Shown here piece after piece: positions 1 to 6,815 of a stretch of 28,478 nucleotides of DNA. The notes under the pieces were generated by a model. That model was given only the letters and a program-made list of their open reading frames with translations. It was not told where the DNA came from and ran no database searches. The stretch's first letter is position 1. Every line of letters begins with the position of its first letter. Source of the stretch: a virus. The position numbers and the translations under genes were made by a program. The stretch spans positions 1-28,478 of the IMG/VR virus record IMGVR_UViG_3300023180_000301. The stretch is one strand, 5' to 3'.

Positions 1-216
1 TGTGATGGTGTTAGCGATGAACCCGGAGATCCTGATGCGTGGATGGAATCTTATATGATGGCAGAAGAAGTTTTCGACAAAGGAAACTGGAGAGGAATGA
101 CTGAGGGTGCGACTCATTATCACTCTCTTCAAGTGAGACCTAAGTGGGTCAAGGATCGTGGTATGGAATACACGGGTACAATTGGACAACATGAATTTTA
201 CAGGTGGGAAAGATAA
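1..216 (+). CDS. Cell-wall hydrolase, SleB/CwlJ-like (C-terminal part)
   Basis: The open frame enters from the left edge and ends at TAA 214-216, giving the last 71 residues. The stretch GATHYHSLQVRPKWV followed by TGTIGQHEFYRW matches the end of the Hydrolase_2 (SleB/CwlJ) domain, where an ATH(Y/F)H motif is followed by a P-x-W and an IG-x-H-x-FYR ending. These enzymes cut peptidoglycan, so in a phage this would be an endolysin or a virion-associated muralytic enzyme. The catalytic glutamate, nearer the N terminus, is outside the window. The stop overlaps the next start by one base (TAATG), so the two are probably co-translated. Confidence 0.8.
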   Translation, partial: CDGVSDEPGDPDAWMESYMMAEEVFDKGNWRGMTEGATHYHSLQVRPKWVKDRGMEYTGTIGQHEFYRWER

Positions 217-608
217 TGAACTACAAATTTAATGAAGATCAACTGATTCAGGAGTTTAAAAAATATGTCGATAAAACATACGACCAACATTATGCAACGG
301 ATAAGTATCAGGCTACTGACATCATCATTGATTCTGGTCATGGTACTGGGTTTTGCTTGGGTAACGTCATCAAGTATGCAAAGCGATACGGAAGGAAAGG
401 CAACACCGATGAGTGGCGTAAGGATGTAATGAAGATCTTGCATTACGCATTGATTCAATTGTATATTCATGATCAGGAAAATAAAACCGAAGTTAAAAAA
501 GCACCGGGGCATTTCTATCCAGATATCCCTACGTGTCCTTCCAGCATTGACGATGTTACGCCAGAAGAATGGAACGAAGCAGCAAGGAAGGAGCGATCTA
601 ATGGGTAA
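216..608 (+). CDS. DUF3310-like small phage protein
   Basis: This 130-residue protein contains LGNVIKYAKRYGRKG, then D-x-x-KDVMKILHYALI. This is the arrangement of DUF3310 (SaV-like) proteins of phages: a short helix with NVIKY, a basic GRKG turn and a second amphipathic helix. The family has no firmly known activity. An in-frame GTG lies 12 bases upstream at 204, but ATG 216 is preferred because it forms the TAATG overlap with the upstream hydrolase. The acidic C-terminal tail (DDVTPEEWNEAA) overlaps the start of the next gene by 8 bases. Confidence 0.7.
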   Translation: MNYKFNEDQLIQEFKKYVDKTYDQHYATDKYQATDIIIDSGHGTGFCLGNVIKYAKRYGRKGNTDEWRKDVMKILHYALIQLYIHDQENKTEVKKAPGHFYPDIPTCPSSIDDVTPEEWNEAARKERSNG

Positions 609-804
609 TGTAATTAGTTTCTGTGACTATCGTCAAAAAAGAATCGAGGAACGTGCCATGGATGAACTGATCGATGAGATGTCAGAAGAAGAACTTGTTG
701 ACTTAGTTGCTGTTTTGTGCGAAACTAAAACTGTGTTAGATAATTATGAGATGGGTTCGTTTACGTTTACCCTTGAGATAGATGATACTAAAGACACCCC
801 TTAG
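601..804 (+). CDS. Small acidic hypothetical protein (67 aa)
   Basis: ATG 601 follows a good ribosome site (aaggagcg, about 590-597) and lies inside the end of the previous gene, overlapping it by 8 bases. The product is 67 residues, mostly helical and acidic, with a run MDELIDEMSEEELVDLVAVL. No family is recognised. A longer in-frame reading that starts earlier would overlap the DUF3310-like gene almost completely and has no ribosome site, so the short form is chosen. The 3' end overlaps the Dam methylase start by 23 bases. Confidence 0.6.
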   Translation: MGNVISFCDYRQKRIEERAMDELIDEMSEEELVDLVAVLCETKTVLDNYEMGSFTFTLEIDDTKDTP

Positions 805-1600
805 ATATCCCGGTGGCAAATCTCGTGCCACTAAAAAACTTTTTAGAAATCTTCCAGACTTCACGAGTTACAGAGAACCCTTCCTTGGTGGAGGGTCTTG
901 TGCTCTTGAGATCTCTCGTAGATATAACGTACCTGTATGGGTCAATGACAAATACTATAACTTGTATTGCTTTTGGAAACAACTGCAAGAAAACTCGATT
1001 ATGCTATATAACAGCATACTAGAACTCAAGGTCTCCGCAGAAAGTTATGAAGACACTAAGCAAGCACATAGAAACCTTTTTCTTGAAAGCAGAGAAGAAA
1101 TCTCTGGATGCTCTGATCCTTTTCGGATTGCTGTTCTTTTTTACGTGTGTAACAAGTGCAGTTTTTCTGGTCTAGGAGAGTCGAGCGGATTCTCTGCGCA
1201 AGCAAGTCAACAAAACTTTTCCTATAACAACATCCAAAAGTTAAAATTGTATGGTCCAGAAATAAAAGATTGGTTGATCACTAATCTTGATTACACTGAA
1301 GTTATAGATGGTACAGAAAGCGAGTTTATATTTGCTGATCCCCCTTATGATATCAAGTCTGGATTGTATGGTAAGAAAGGTGAGCACCATCTAACTTTTG
1401 ATCATGTAGAGTTTGAGAAAAACATGTCAGAAGTGAAATCTAAAGTTATGATTACATATAATTCAAATGCGGAAATTCGAGACCTATACAAAGACTGGAC
1501 TCAGGTTGAATGGGACTTGACATATACTATGCATTCGAGTAAGATATATCGTGTTGATGAAAAGAACCGTAAGGAATTGTTGATAACTAATTATGAATAA
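782..1600 (+). CDS. dam: DNA adenine methylase, D12 class (Dam-like)
   Basis: This 272-residue protein transfers a methyl group from S-adenosylmethionine to N6 of adenine in DNA. Motif order is that of the alpha group. PLRYPGGKS lies at residues 6-14, the SAM-binding EPFLGGGS at 32-39 (FxGxG-type), and the catalytic DPPY at 186-189, followed by HHLTFDH and a C-terminal LLITNY typical of Dam/DpnM enzymes. Length is close to T4 Dam (259 aa). The target cannot be read from sequence; GATC is the family default. Likely roles are protecting phage DNA from host restriction or marking it for replication or packaging. It overlaps the upstream gene by 23 bases and the next by 8. Confidence 0.92.
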   Translation: MILKTPLRYPGGKSRATKKLFRNLPDFTSYREPFLGGGSCALEISRRYNVPVWVNDKYYNLYCFWKQLQENSIMLYNSILELKVSAESYEDTKQAHRNLFLESREEISGCSDPFRIAVLFYVCNKCSFSGLGESSGFSAQASQQNFSYNNIQKLKLYGPEIKDWLITNLDYTEVIDGTESEFIFADPPYDIKSGLYGKKGEHHLTFDHVEFEKNMSEVKSKVMITYNSNAEIRDLYKDWTQVEWDLTYTMHSSKIYRVDEKNRKELLITNYE

Positions 1601-1799
1601 AGGGATGAGATTTGCAGTTATAGATACCATTGCTGCAACGCCGATTAATTTTACATTAAACTTTGTATGTTTGAGCATAGCATTTCATTATGGAATGACT
1701 GCTATAGAAGCAGCACCTTTTTTGACTGCTGTATTTTTTGTGTGCGCAATCATACGTAAGTATTTAATATTTAATTACACAGGAAAGAAAAATGCCTAA
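1593..1799 (+). CDS. Small membrane protein, two predicted TM helices (DUF7220-like)
   Basis: The product is 68 residues with two hydrophobic stretches, about residues 15-32 (TPINFTLNFVCLSIAF) and 38-57 (IEAAPFLTAVFFVCAIIRKY), followed by a short basic tail. The pattern N-F-x-L-N-F then F-x-x-V-F-x-V-x-x-x-x-R-x-Y resembles the small inner-membrane DUF7220 proteins found in phages and plasmids; this is pattern recall only. ATG 1593 overlaps the end of dam; a second in-frame ATG at 1605 after aaaggg is a real alternative start. Function unknown. Confidence 0.6.
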   Translation: MNKGMRFAVIDTIAATPINFTLNFVCLSIAFHYGMTAIEAAPFLTAVFFVCAIIRKYLIFNYTGKKNA

Positions 1800-2073
1800 A
1801 GGTATCAAAGGGAGCGGTTCAGGTACTACCGTTCTTATGAATCTAACAATAGAGAAGGAACTCCGCGACGAGTTCCATATCTGGTGTATTCGAAATAATA
1901 CGACTATGAAAGATGTTATTGTCAATTTTATTTCGGATGTGGTAGAGCAAGGTAAAGGGGTAGCACCCGTTAGGGTAACTCCACAAAACCTTAAACGTGA
2001 AGATGGAGTCGATGCAATGAGTAAGTTCTTCGACGAGATGGATAAATCTGATAACTGGGAGGACAGTTACTAA
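1792..2073 (+). CDS. Ribbon-helix-helix (CopG/ParG-like) DNA-binding protein
   Basis: This 93-residue protein has a glycine/serine-rich N-terminal arm (residues 1-12). It then has a strand TVLMNLTIEK and two helices (ELRDEFHIWCIRNN and TTMKDVIVNFISDVV). That is the ribbon-helix-helix layout of CopG/ParG-type regulators, which dimerise and insert a two-stranded ribbon into the major groove. The tail is acidic and probably disordered. A phage transcription regulator is the likely role; its operator is unknown. A strong site (aggaaagaa) precedes ATG 1792, and the gene overlaps both neighbours. Confidence 0.65.
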   Translation: MPKGIKGSGSGTTVLMNLTIEKELRDEFHIWCIRNNTTMKDVIVNFISDVVEQGKGVAPVRVTPQNLKREDGVDAMSKFFDEMDKSDNWEDSY

Positions 2074-2324
2074 TGAATATGGAAGGTTTCACCAAAGCAG
2101 CACTTGAAGGAATCGTGACTGTAGAGTTTAATAAGATCGATACAGGCGAACTAAGAGTGATGCCTTGCACTTTGAATCGAGAGTTGTCTAATCATAATGT
2201 TCCTGAGATTTTAGAGCAGAAAGATGACAATGATCATCTTGTGGTTTGGTCATTAGACAAAAACGATTGGCGTTCTTTTAGATCGAGTACCGTTGTTCGG
2301 TGGTATAAGGGAAGACCCGATTAA
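2073..2324 (+). CDS. DUF2693-like (SH3-fold) phage protein
   Basis: The product is 83 residues. The order of motifs (ALEGIVTVEFNKIDTGELRVMPCTL, then HLVVWSLDKNDWRSFRSSTV) matches DUF2693-type phage proteins: a strand pair carrying V-T-V-x-F-x-K-x-D-G-x-x-R, an M-x-CTL turn, and a WRSFR strand. The family is small and beta-rich with no proven role. ATG 2073 shares a base with the previous stop, and the stop at 2322-2324 abuts the next ATG. Confidence 0.6.
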   Translation: MNMEGFTKAALEGIVTVEFNKIDTGELRVMPCTLNRELSNHNVPEILEQKDDNDHLVVWSLDKNDWRSFRSSTVVRWYKGRPD

Positions 2325-2852
2325 ATGAGAATCAGTTCTCGTTATCACACGTTGTTTCATTCCGAAGTCGTAACGTTAGATCTATCAGACATTGACTCTG
2401 ATCTGATAGATGATACTTTACTAAAAATAGGAAATTCTTGGGATCAACGAATTAATCTTACTGATCAATGGACCCAAGACTTAAAACCAGAAGAAACAAT
2501 AGATAGCAAACTCATGTGTCCATCCGATAATGATGGGTTTAATTTCATGAGGTATCTTTCCTATCTTTTTATGGACAAAGGAACGAGGTATGTGTCCTTT
2601 ACTCTGTCCATAAACAATTTAACGACAACTAAAACTTTAAAAATTAAGGAGAAACACGCAGTTTATTTTCCGGGATGGATCAGACACTCTGTAGAAAAAT
2701 CTGATACACCTTGCTCCATAAGATATGGAAGTTTCGAATGTTCTGTAGATGGACAGTCGCCCGAAAAGAACATCGCTAAAATACTTTCTGAAAACATCTA
2801 TTACCCATCACAAAGAATAGAGAAACCACAAGATGAGTTATTCGGTAGATAA
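2325..2852 (+). CDS. Putative 2OG-Fe(II) oxygenase-fold protein, probably without the iron site
   Basis: This 175-residue protein has one recognisable segment, residues 113-138. There, VYFPGWIRHSVEKSDTPCSIRYGSF resembles the C-terminal strand pair of phage 2OG-Fe(II) oxygenases of the PF13759 type (FPxWLxHxV followed by an Arg). H121 and R133 could be the distal iron ligand and the 2-oxoglutarate-binding Arg. No upstream HxD/HxE pair is visible at the expected distance, so a non-catalytic jelly-roll protein or a degenerate enzyme is likely. It overlaps the next gene, a more complete oxygenase, by 20 bases, so the two may work together. Confidence 0.45.
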   Translation: MRISSRYHTLFHSEVVTLDLSDIDSDLIDDTLLKIGNSWDQRINLTDQWTQDLKPEETIDSKLMCPSDNDGFNFMRYLSYLFMDKGTRYVSFTLSINNLTTTKTLKIKEKHAVYFPGWIRHSVEKSDTPCSIRYGSFECSVDGQSPEKNIAKILSENIYYPSQRIEKPQDELFGR

Positions 2853-3327
2853 AGTATTGTCGCAAGAGCAATTGCATCGTCTTAGAGAGTACGAACAAAA
2901 ATTACAATACCAAAACATCGATCAGTATTACAATTTGTTTAGTCTTCAGAAGTGCAACGATCCGGGTCCCAGATGGTATAGAGATCTTCTAGAAGGATAC
3001 TATAACAGAAAGATACATGCGTCTTACTTCCTACGATACGGTGTAGGTTCGTTTACAAAAGCACATCGAGACGATAACCGTGTGACAGATAGAACTATCG
3101 TGACCTTTATTAGAACGGATAATCTTCTTGGTGGTGAGTCATTGATTTTTGAACCCATACCGGGATTAGACAAAGACGGGCAATGGCAGAAACCTGTAGT
3201 GGTTCCGGAAATTACGTCTGGCAAATCCCTGATTTACGATACCGACATGGTACACTCAGTGGCAAAGGTTCATCGAGGATTAAGGAACGTTCATATCTGC
3301 TGGTTTAAGACCAAACAAACTCACTGA
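2833..3327 (+). CDS. 2OG-Fe(II) oxygenase (PKHD-type)
   Basis: This 164-residue protein is built as a double-stranded beta helix. H78-R79-D80 is the HxD iron pair, in AHRDD. GGESLIFEP follows as a core strand, then MVHSV with the distal ligand H141, then HRGLRNVHICWF with R151 to hold 2-oxoglutarate. All three iron ligands and the Arg are present, so activity is likely. The substrate is unknown; phage members of this family are thought to act on proteins or nucleic acids. Translation starts inside the preceding oxygenase-fold gene, and the gene is followed by a 176-base region with no long ORF. Confidence 0.75.
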   Translation: MSYSVDKVLSQEQLHRLREYEQKLQYQNIDQYYNLFSLQKCNDPGPRWYRDLLEGYYNRKIHASYFLRYGVGSFTKAHRDDNRVTDRTIVTFIRTDNLLGGESLIFEPIPGLDKDGQWQKPVVVPEITSGKSLIYDTDMVHSVAKVHRGLRNVHICWFKTKQTH

Positions 3328-3503
3328 GCAGTTCTGCAGAATAAAGTTTTCTATCTGAAGCAAACAGTCTACCGCAAAATAGACGATAAATGTAATAAGT
3401 GGATCCGACTACCGGAGAATATTTTTCTAAGATAAGTTGTTCGTACATAATTTGCAGAGAGTAAGTTGTGTTTATATATAAAAATTCAAAAAAGGAGAGT
3501 AGT

Positions 3504-3635
3504 ATGCAACAAACAGAATTAAACATGGATGTTAAACTTGACGCACCTTACAACGGGTGGTTTTATTGCAGGATCCGCAACGGAATGTTTAGGTGGCCGC
3601 AATACATTTCATTTTATAAGAGGAATAGACTATGA
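3504..3635 (+). CDS. Small hypothetical protein (43 aa)
   Basis: ATG 3504 has an excellent ribosome site (aaaggagag at 3491-3499), and the stop TGA 3633-3635 overlaps the peroxiredoxin start by four bases (ATGA). The 43-residue product is aromatic- and Arg-rich in its second half (NGWFYCRIRNGMFRWPQY). No family is recognised. The clear ribosome site and the tight coupling to the next gene argue that it is real and heads this transcription unit. Confidence 0.6.
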   Translation: MQQTELNMDVKLDAPYNGWFYCRIRNGMFRWPQYISFYKRNRL

Positions 3636-4183
3636 TTAGAAAAGGTGATACCCTACCAGAATGTAACTTCCGCACACGAGTGCGAGACGAGTCAGTTGGA
3701 GGACCCAACCCTTACCGATGGGAAGACTTGACTACCGACGATTACTTTAAAGGTAAACGAGTTGTTTTGTTTGCTCTTCCCGGTGCGTTCACGCCTACGT
3801 GTTCGACGTTTCAGTTGCCGGGATACGAGCAGAAGTTTGAGGCATTTCAGAAGACTGGTATCGACGCAATCTATTGCTTGTCAGTCAACGATGCTTTCGT
3901 AATGAACGCATGGGCAAAAAGTCAAAACCTTGAGAACGTGGAGGTAATTCCTGATGGATCCGGATCTTTCACCAAAGCAGTTGGTGCGTTGGTTGATAAA
4001 GACAACCTTGGGTTTGGTTATCGCAGTTGGCGTTATGCATTGGTTGTTGATGATTGTGTAGTTGAAGCAGTTTTTCCTGAAGCAAGCATGCGCGATAACG
4101 CAGAGGACGACCCTTATGAAATCTCTTCGCCAGAGAATGTGCTGAACTACTGTCTAGGACATGCGAGGACAGAAGCAGCATGA
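3632..4183 (+). CDS. Peroxiredoxin (Prx5-like)
   Basis: This 183-residue protein has the peroxidatic motif PGAFTPTC, with P50, T54 and C57 forming the family PxxxTxxC active site. R in SWRYALVVDD fits the catalytic Arg. The PGAFTPTCS wording and the overall length fit the Prx5/AHP5 subfamily, in which C57 reduces H2O2 or alkyl peroxides and is restored by thiols. C11 and C174 could serve as resolving partners, but the sequence does not show which. In a phage this is an auxiliary metabolic gene that would limit oxidative damage during infection. It overlaps the small ORF before it and the gene after it by four bases each. Confidence 0.9.
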   Translation: MIRKGDTLPECNFRTRVRDESVGGPNPYRWEDLTTDDYFKGKRVVLFALPGAFTPTCSTFQLPGYEQKFEAFQKTGIDAIYCLSVNDAFVMNAWAKSQNLENVEVIPDGSGSFTKAVGALVDKDNLGFGYRSWRYALVVDDCVVEAVFPEASMRDNAEDDPYEISSPENVLNYCLGHARTEAA

Positions 4184-4401
4184 ACGATAAGTGGAACGGA
4201 GAAGCAAGAGGATGTGCAGATGTCATGTTCTCTCGCATCCAGATCTTAATGCGTAAACAAAAATATCCGGGACATTACAGTAACCTTTTCAATGCTGTAA
4301 TGTCCTTGGTAACACACTGCGAAGAAAAAGATCTAAGATTGACAGACATTCTAGAAGATGTGTATTTACAATTAAAGGAAGATAGCAATGAAGAGCGGTA
4401 A
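4180..4401 (+). CDS. Hypothetical helical protein (73 aa)
   Basis: The product is a mostly helical 73-residue protein with no recognised family. It has a central stretch HYSNLFNAVMSLVTHCEEKD and an acidic C-terminal helix (RLTDILEDVYLQLKED). It is tied to the peroxiredoxin by an ATGA overlap and overlaps the cupin by 14 bases, so it is translated with both. No membrane segment or metal motif is visible. Confidence 0.6.
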   Translation: MNDKWNGEARGCADVMFSRIQILMRKQKYPGHYSNLFNAVMSLVTHCEEKDLRLTDILEDVYLQLKEDSNEER

Positions 4402-4807
4402 AATCTGGGGTAATACCCAACTAATCGAGCACACCCCCTCGTTCGAGTTTCATCGGATTGAGTTTAAAGCAAACCATTGTTGTAGCGAACACTACCACAA
4501 GACCAAGTGGAATGGATTCTTCGTTGAGTCGGGTACTCTTTTGGTTAAGACGTGGCAAGAAGAACCGTCAGACCACAGACCCAACATGCTGTGCGATCAA
4601 ACGGTTTTGCGAGCAGGAGATTACTACAAGGTAGCTCCCGGCAAGTGGCACCAGTTCGTGGGTGTGGATGATGGTGTAGCATTCGAGTTGTATTGGGCAG
4701 AATTTGACGGTAACGACATCGTTCGACGCACACAAGGACGCGCATTAGATCGCCCCGCCATTGAGGGTCATCCCGGTAATCCCCTTACTGATTTGAACGC
4801 AGACTAA
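4388..4807 (+). CDS. Cupin-domain protein
   Basis: This 139-residue protein is a single cupin barrel. Motif 1 is CSEHYHKTKWNGFFVESG with metal-ligand candidates H35 and H37. Motif 2 is RAGDYYKVAPGKWHQF with H88. The usual motif-1 glutamate, 3-4 residues after HxH, is not in place (W41/N42), so metal binding may use another residue or be weak. Cupins include isomerases, dioxygenases and sugar epimerases; nothing here fixes the substrate. It sits between a small gene and a methyltransferase and shares one base with the latter (TAATG). Confidence 0.75.
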   Translation: MKSGKIWGNTQLIEHTPSFEFHRIEFKANHCCSEHYHKTKWNGFFVESGTLLVKTWQEEPSDHRPNMLCDQTVLRAGDYYKVAPGKWHQFVGVDDGVAFELYWAEFDGNDIVRRTQGRALDRPAIEGHPGNPLTDLNAD

Positions 4808-5364
4808 TGGCAGCGCATCATAGAGCAACCCGCACGGAACTGCATGAATTGGTTGGGGGATTTCTTAGAAAAGAGAAATACCCTAATGAAAGCGTGTTAG
4901 AGATCAGCGGCAACACGCCAGAATGGAAACCTTTTTTCAAATTATGGCAAGGCACCGTTTATCCTCAAACAGATGCTCATAATCTTCCGCATAAAGACAA
5001 TACGTTTAGTGCGGTTATAGTGAACCAAGTTTTAGAACACGTCCGCAAACCTTGGATAGTGATGAAGGAAGTACACCGGGTCCTCAAACCCGGTGGCATC
5101 GCTATCGTTTCGTCTCCCTTCATGTATCAAGTCCATCTTGAACCAGAAGACAACTGGAGGTTTACGATTGATGGATTAAAAATCCTCTGCGAAGACTTCT
5201 CCAAAGTTCGGTTAGAAGGCAAGACTGGTAACCCCTCCCTAATAAAATATCTTATTGATAACCCTAAAGGAATTAAAGACGACGTTGCCCATATGCATAT
5301 GAATCTTTTTAGGAATCAAACAGACCTTTGGTACCTTAAATCGGTATTGATTGTTGAAAAATAG
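4807..5364 (+). CDS. SAM-dependent methyltransferase (class I, Methyltransf_11-like)
   Basis: This 185-residue protein has the post-motif pattern of class I methyltransferases. DAHNLPHKDNTFSAVIVNQVLEHV corresponds to motifs II and III, and MKEVHRVLKPGGIAIVSSPF is the classic motif-IV helix and strand. The glycine-rich motif I, normally VLDxGxGxG, is reduced to VLEISGNTPEW, so SAM binding may be atypical. The substrate is not evident; phage enzymes of this kind modify small molecules, sugars or virion glycans. The stop codon falls inside a 9-bp inverted repeat ahead of the next promoter. Confidence 0.78.
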   Translation: MAAHHRATRTELHELVGGFLRKEKYPNESVLEISGNTPEWKPFFKLWQGTVYPQTDAHNLPHKDNTFSAVIVNQVLEHVRKPWIVMKEVHRVLKPGGIAIVSSPFMYQVHLEPEDNWRFTIDGLKILCEDFSKVRLEGKTGNPSLIKYLIDNPKGIKDDVAHMHMNLFRNQTDLWYLKSVLIVEK

Positions 5365-5383
5365 GAATATAATGTATTCCTAT
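5361..5383. repeat. Perfect 9-bp inverted repeat at the end of the methyltransferase gene
   Basis: ATAGGAATA (5361-5369) and TATTCCTAT (5375-5383) are perfect reverse complements around a 5-base loop. The left arm contains the methyltransferase stop codon. No T-run follows, so it is not a standard terminator. It lies 18 bases upstream of the -35 box at 5401 and could be a weak terminator, an RNA-end stabiliser or a regulator site. Confidence 0.5.
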
Positions 5384-5400
5384 AATTCCTCAAAAATCTG

Positions 5401-5440
5401 TTGACATTTGCGCATCTCCTATGAGATAATTACTTTGTAA
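5401..5440 (+). promoter_or_regulatory. Sigma70-like promoter P1 with TTAC-N3-GTAA dyad
   Basis: TTGACA (5401-5406) and GATAAT (5425-5430) are spaced by 18 bases. The last T of the -10 box begins the dyad TTAC-TTT-GTAA (5430-5440), which covers the expected start of transcription. A strong ribosome site (aaggagat) and ATG 5455 follow. The module recurs at 5852, 10940 and 12281, and in weaker form at 8604. Confidence 0.8.
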
Positions 5441-5454
5441 TTAAGGAGATAGAG

Positions 5455-5616
5455 ATGGAAAACTTAGTTGGTTGTAAGATTCGATACGTTTACGGTGCGA
5501 TGCATTTTGAAGACGAAGGTGTGGTCGTTGAAGATCGTGGTGACGTAGTTGCTGTTATGGTTGGTGGACGACAAGCGTATATCCACCGTCGTCAAATTAT
5601 TGCGGAGGGTGTATAA
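5455..5616 (+). CDS. Small hypothetical protein (53 aa), first gene after promoter P1
   Basis: ATG 5455 lies 7 bases after aaggaga (5443-5449), and the stop TAA 5614-5616 shares its last base with the next ATG. The 53-residue product reads as a small beta-rich fold: LVGCKIRYVYG, EDEGVVVEDRGD, VVAVMVGGRQAYIHRRQI. This looks like an SH3- or KOW-like barrel, but that is inference from the strand pattern only. Being first behind a strong early-type promoter suggests early expression. Confidence 0.65.
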   Translation: MENLVGCKIRYVYGAMHFEDEGVVVEDRGDVVAVMVGGRQAYIHRRQIIAEGV

Positions 5617-5822
5617 TGATTGATCGAGTTGTGTGTGCTTATACTGATTGGGGAAGCGAAGTTTTCCACCTCTATGCTAAAGACGAGTTAGTAGGTCGTG
5701 CCAGAACTGCCAACGGTATCGCTTTCCATATAGAAAAGAATGGTGGTCCTGCTCCCGTTATCCGTGGTCACATTGCTGATACCCATGCTCTGACATGGAA
5801 AAAAGCGTGTGAATTGTTATAA
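5616..5822 (+). CDS. Hypothetical protein (68 aa)
   Basis: The 68-residue product has no recognised family. It contains VFHLYAKDELVGRARTANGIAFHIEKNGG and ends with a helix (ALTWKKACELL). It is coupled to the preceding small gene by a TAATG overlap and is the last gene of the P1 unit, because promoter P2 begins 30 bases after its stop. Confidence 0.6.
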   Translation: MIDRVVCAYTDWGSEVFHLYAKDELVGRARTANGIAFHIEKNGGPAPVIRGHIADTHALTWKKACELL

Positions 5823-5851
5823 GGATATAACAAAATAGTCTAAGAAAAGTG

Positions 5852-5890
5852 TTGACAAAACATATTTTTCGTGAGATAATTACCCTGTAA
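5852..5890 (+). promoter_or_regulatory. Sigma70-like promoter P2 with TTAC-N3-GTAA dyad
   Basis: TTGACA (5852-5857) and GATAAT (5875-5880) have 17-base spacing. The dyad TTAC-CCT-GTAA occupies 5880-5890. The A-rich stretch just upstream (caaaatagtctaagaaaagtg) is a near copy of the upstream element at promoters P3 and P5. Confidence 0.8.
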
Positions 5891-5911
5891 ATTAATGAGA
5901 GAGAGTGAGTT

Positions 5912-6463
5912 ATGGAAGCACAATTTATTAAAGAGTTTGCTGCAGAAGGTCTTAAGTTGACGTTTGACGCAGAGCGTCCCGTTGCTACCTGTATCCGTGA
6001 GACCAAACGTGCCCGTATGGGTTACAAGGTTGAGTTCTGTTATCGCTTCAAGAATGCCGAGCGTATGTACCAGTATGTCGAAGGTTTCCTTGCTGGTCGC
6101 AGAGAGGTTGCTGCTCTTAAAGAAGAACGCAAGGTTGCTCGTGCTGTTGCTCGTAAAGAAGCGCAAGAGAACGTCAAGAAGGGTGACATCTTCGTTGCTA
6201 CTTGGGGTTGGGAACAGACCAACGTCGATGCGTATCAGGTTGTTGCTAAGAAGGGTGCTACTGTGACTCTCCGTGAGATTGCGTTAGAGACTATCGAAGG
6301 TAGCGAAGGTTATATGAGTGACCGTGTTCGCCCTGTCAAGAATCACTTCATTGGTGAAGCATTCACCAAGCGAATCACTGGTCGTGGTATCAAAATTAAC
6401 GATTGTCAACACGCAAGTCCTGCCGAAGAAGGCAAAGAATTTTACCGAAGCTGGTATGCATAA
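5912..6463 (+). CDS. Hypothetical phage protein with a basic helix and a beta-rich domain
   Basis: The product is 183 residues. Residues 1-60 contain strands and an F-K-N-A-E-R-M helix. Residues 61-88 are a very basic helix (AGRREVAALKEERKVARAVAR), and 89-165 begin with KKGDIFVATWGWEQTNVDAY, a strand-rich segment. The G-D-I-x-x-x-x-W-G-(W/Y)-(E/D)-Q-T-N-V-D-x-Y-Q-V-V pattern recurs in unannotated phage and prophage proteins; the function is unknown. Nucleic-acid binding is plausible because of the basic helix. It is the first gene of the P2 unit. Confidence 0.6.
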   Translation: MEAQFIKEFAAEGLKLTFDAERPVATCIRETKRARMGYKVEFCYRFKNAERMYQYVEGFLAGRREVAALKEERKVARAVARKEAQENVKKGDIFVATWGWEQTNVDAYQVVAKKGATVTLREIALETIEGSEGYMSDRVRPVKNHFIGEAFTKRITGRGIKINDCQHASPAEEGKEFYRSWYA

Positions 6464-6473
6464 GGAGAAAGTA

Positions 6474-6815
6474 ATGTTATTAACTGAAATCACTCCCAAG
6501 ACTCACACGCTGGATATCCTGAGTCATCTTAAGAAGTTGTGTGCTACTCACGACTGGTACTTTCAGATGGCAGATGACTCTCGTGCATACGAGCGAGGTC
6601 TTGTTCACGCTGATGAGATCAACTACGTGAGGAACGTTTTGGTCGCTCGTGGGTTTGAGAAACAAGCAGAGTCTTTGATTGATCGCTATCGTAAACCCAT
6701 GCCAACGTTTGAAACAATGTTGAAACCCTTGCCCAAGAAGATGCCTCCTCTTAAAGAAGATGGTCGGTATGATTGGTCTTTTGAGTGGAATGCTGAAACA
6801 GAAGAGTGGGTATGA
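6474..6815 (+). CDS. Hypothetical protein (113 aa)
   Basis: ATG 6474 follows a clear site (aaggaga at 6462-6468). A longer in-frame reading from 6318 would lie inside the previous gene and has no such site. The 113-residue protein has helical N-terminal two-thirds (HTLDILSHLKKLCATHDWYF, EINYVRNVLVARGFEKQAESL). It then has a proline-rich linker (PLPKKMPPLKEDG) and a short aromatic tail (YDWSFEWNAETEEWV). No family is recognised. It overlaps the next gene by ATGA. Confidence 0.6.
   Translation: MLLTEITPKTHTLDILSHLKKLCATHDWYFQMADDSRAYERGLVHADEINYVRNVLVARGFEKQAESLIDRYRKPMPTFETMLKPLPKKMPPLKEDGRYDWSFEWNAETEEWV

Noticed and set aside
3328-3503. Possible promoter (tatatataaaa near 3473-3483) before the 43-aa ORF
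   Set aside because: It differs from the late consensus and has no good -35 box; no clear terminator or RNA gene is visible either, so nothing is called in this 176-base gap.
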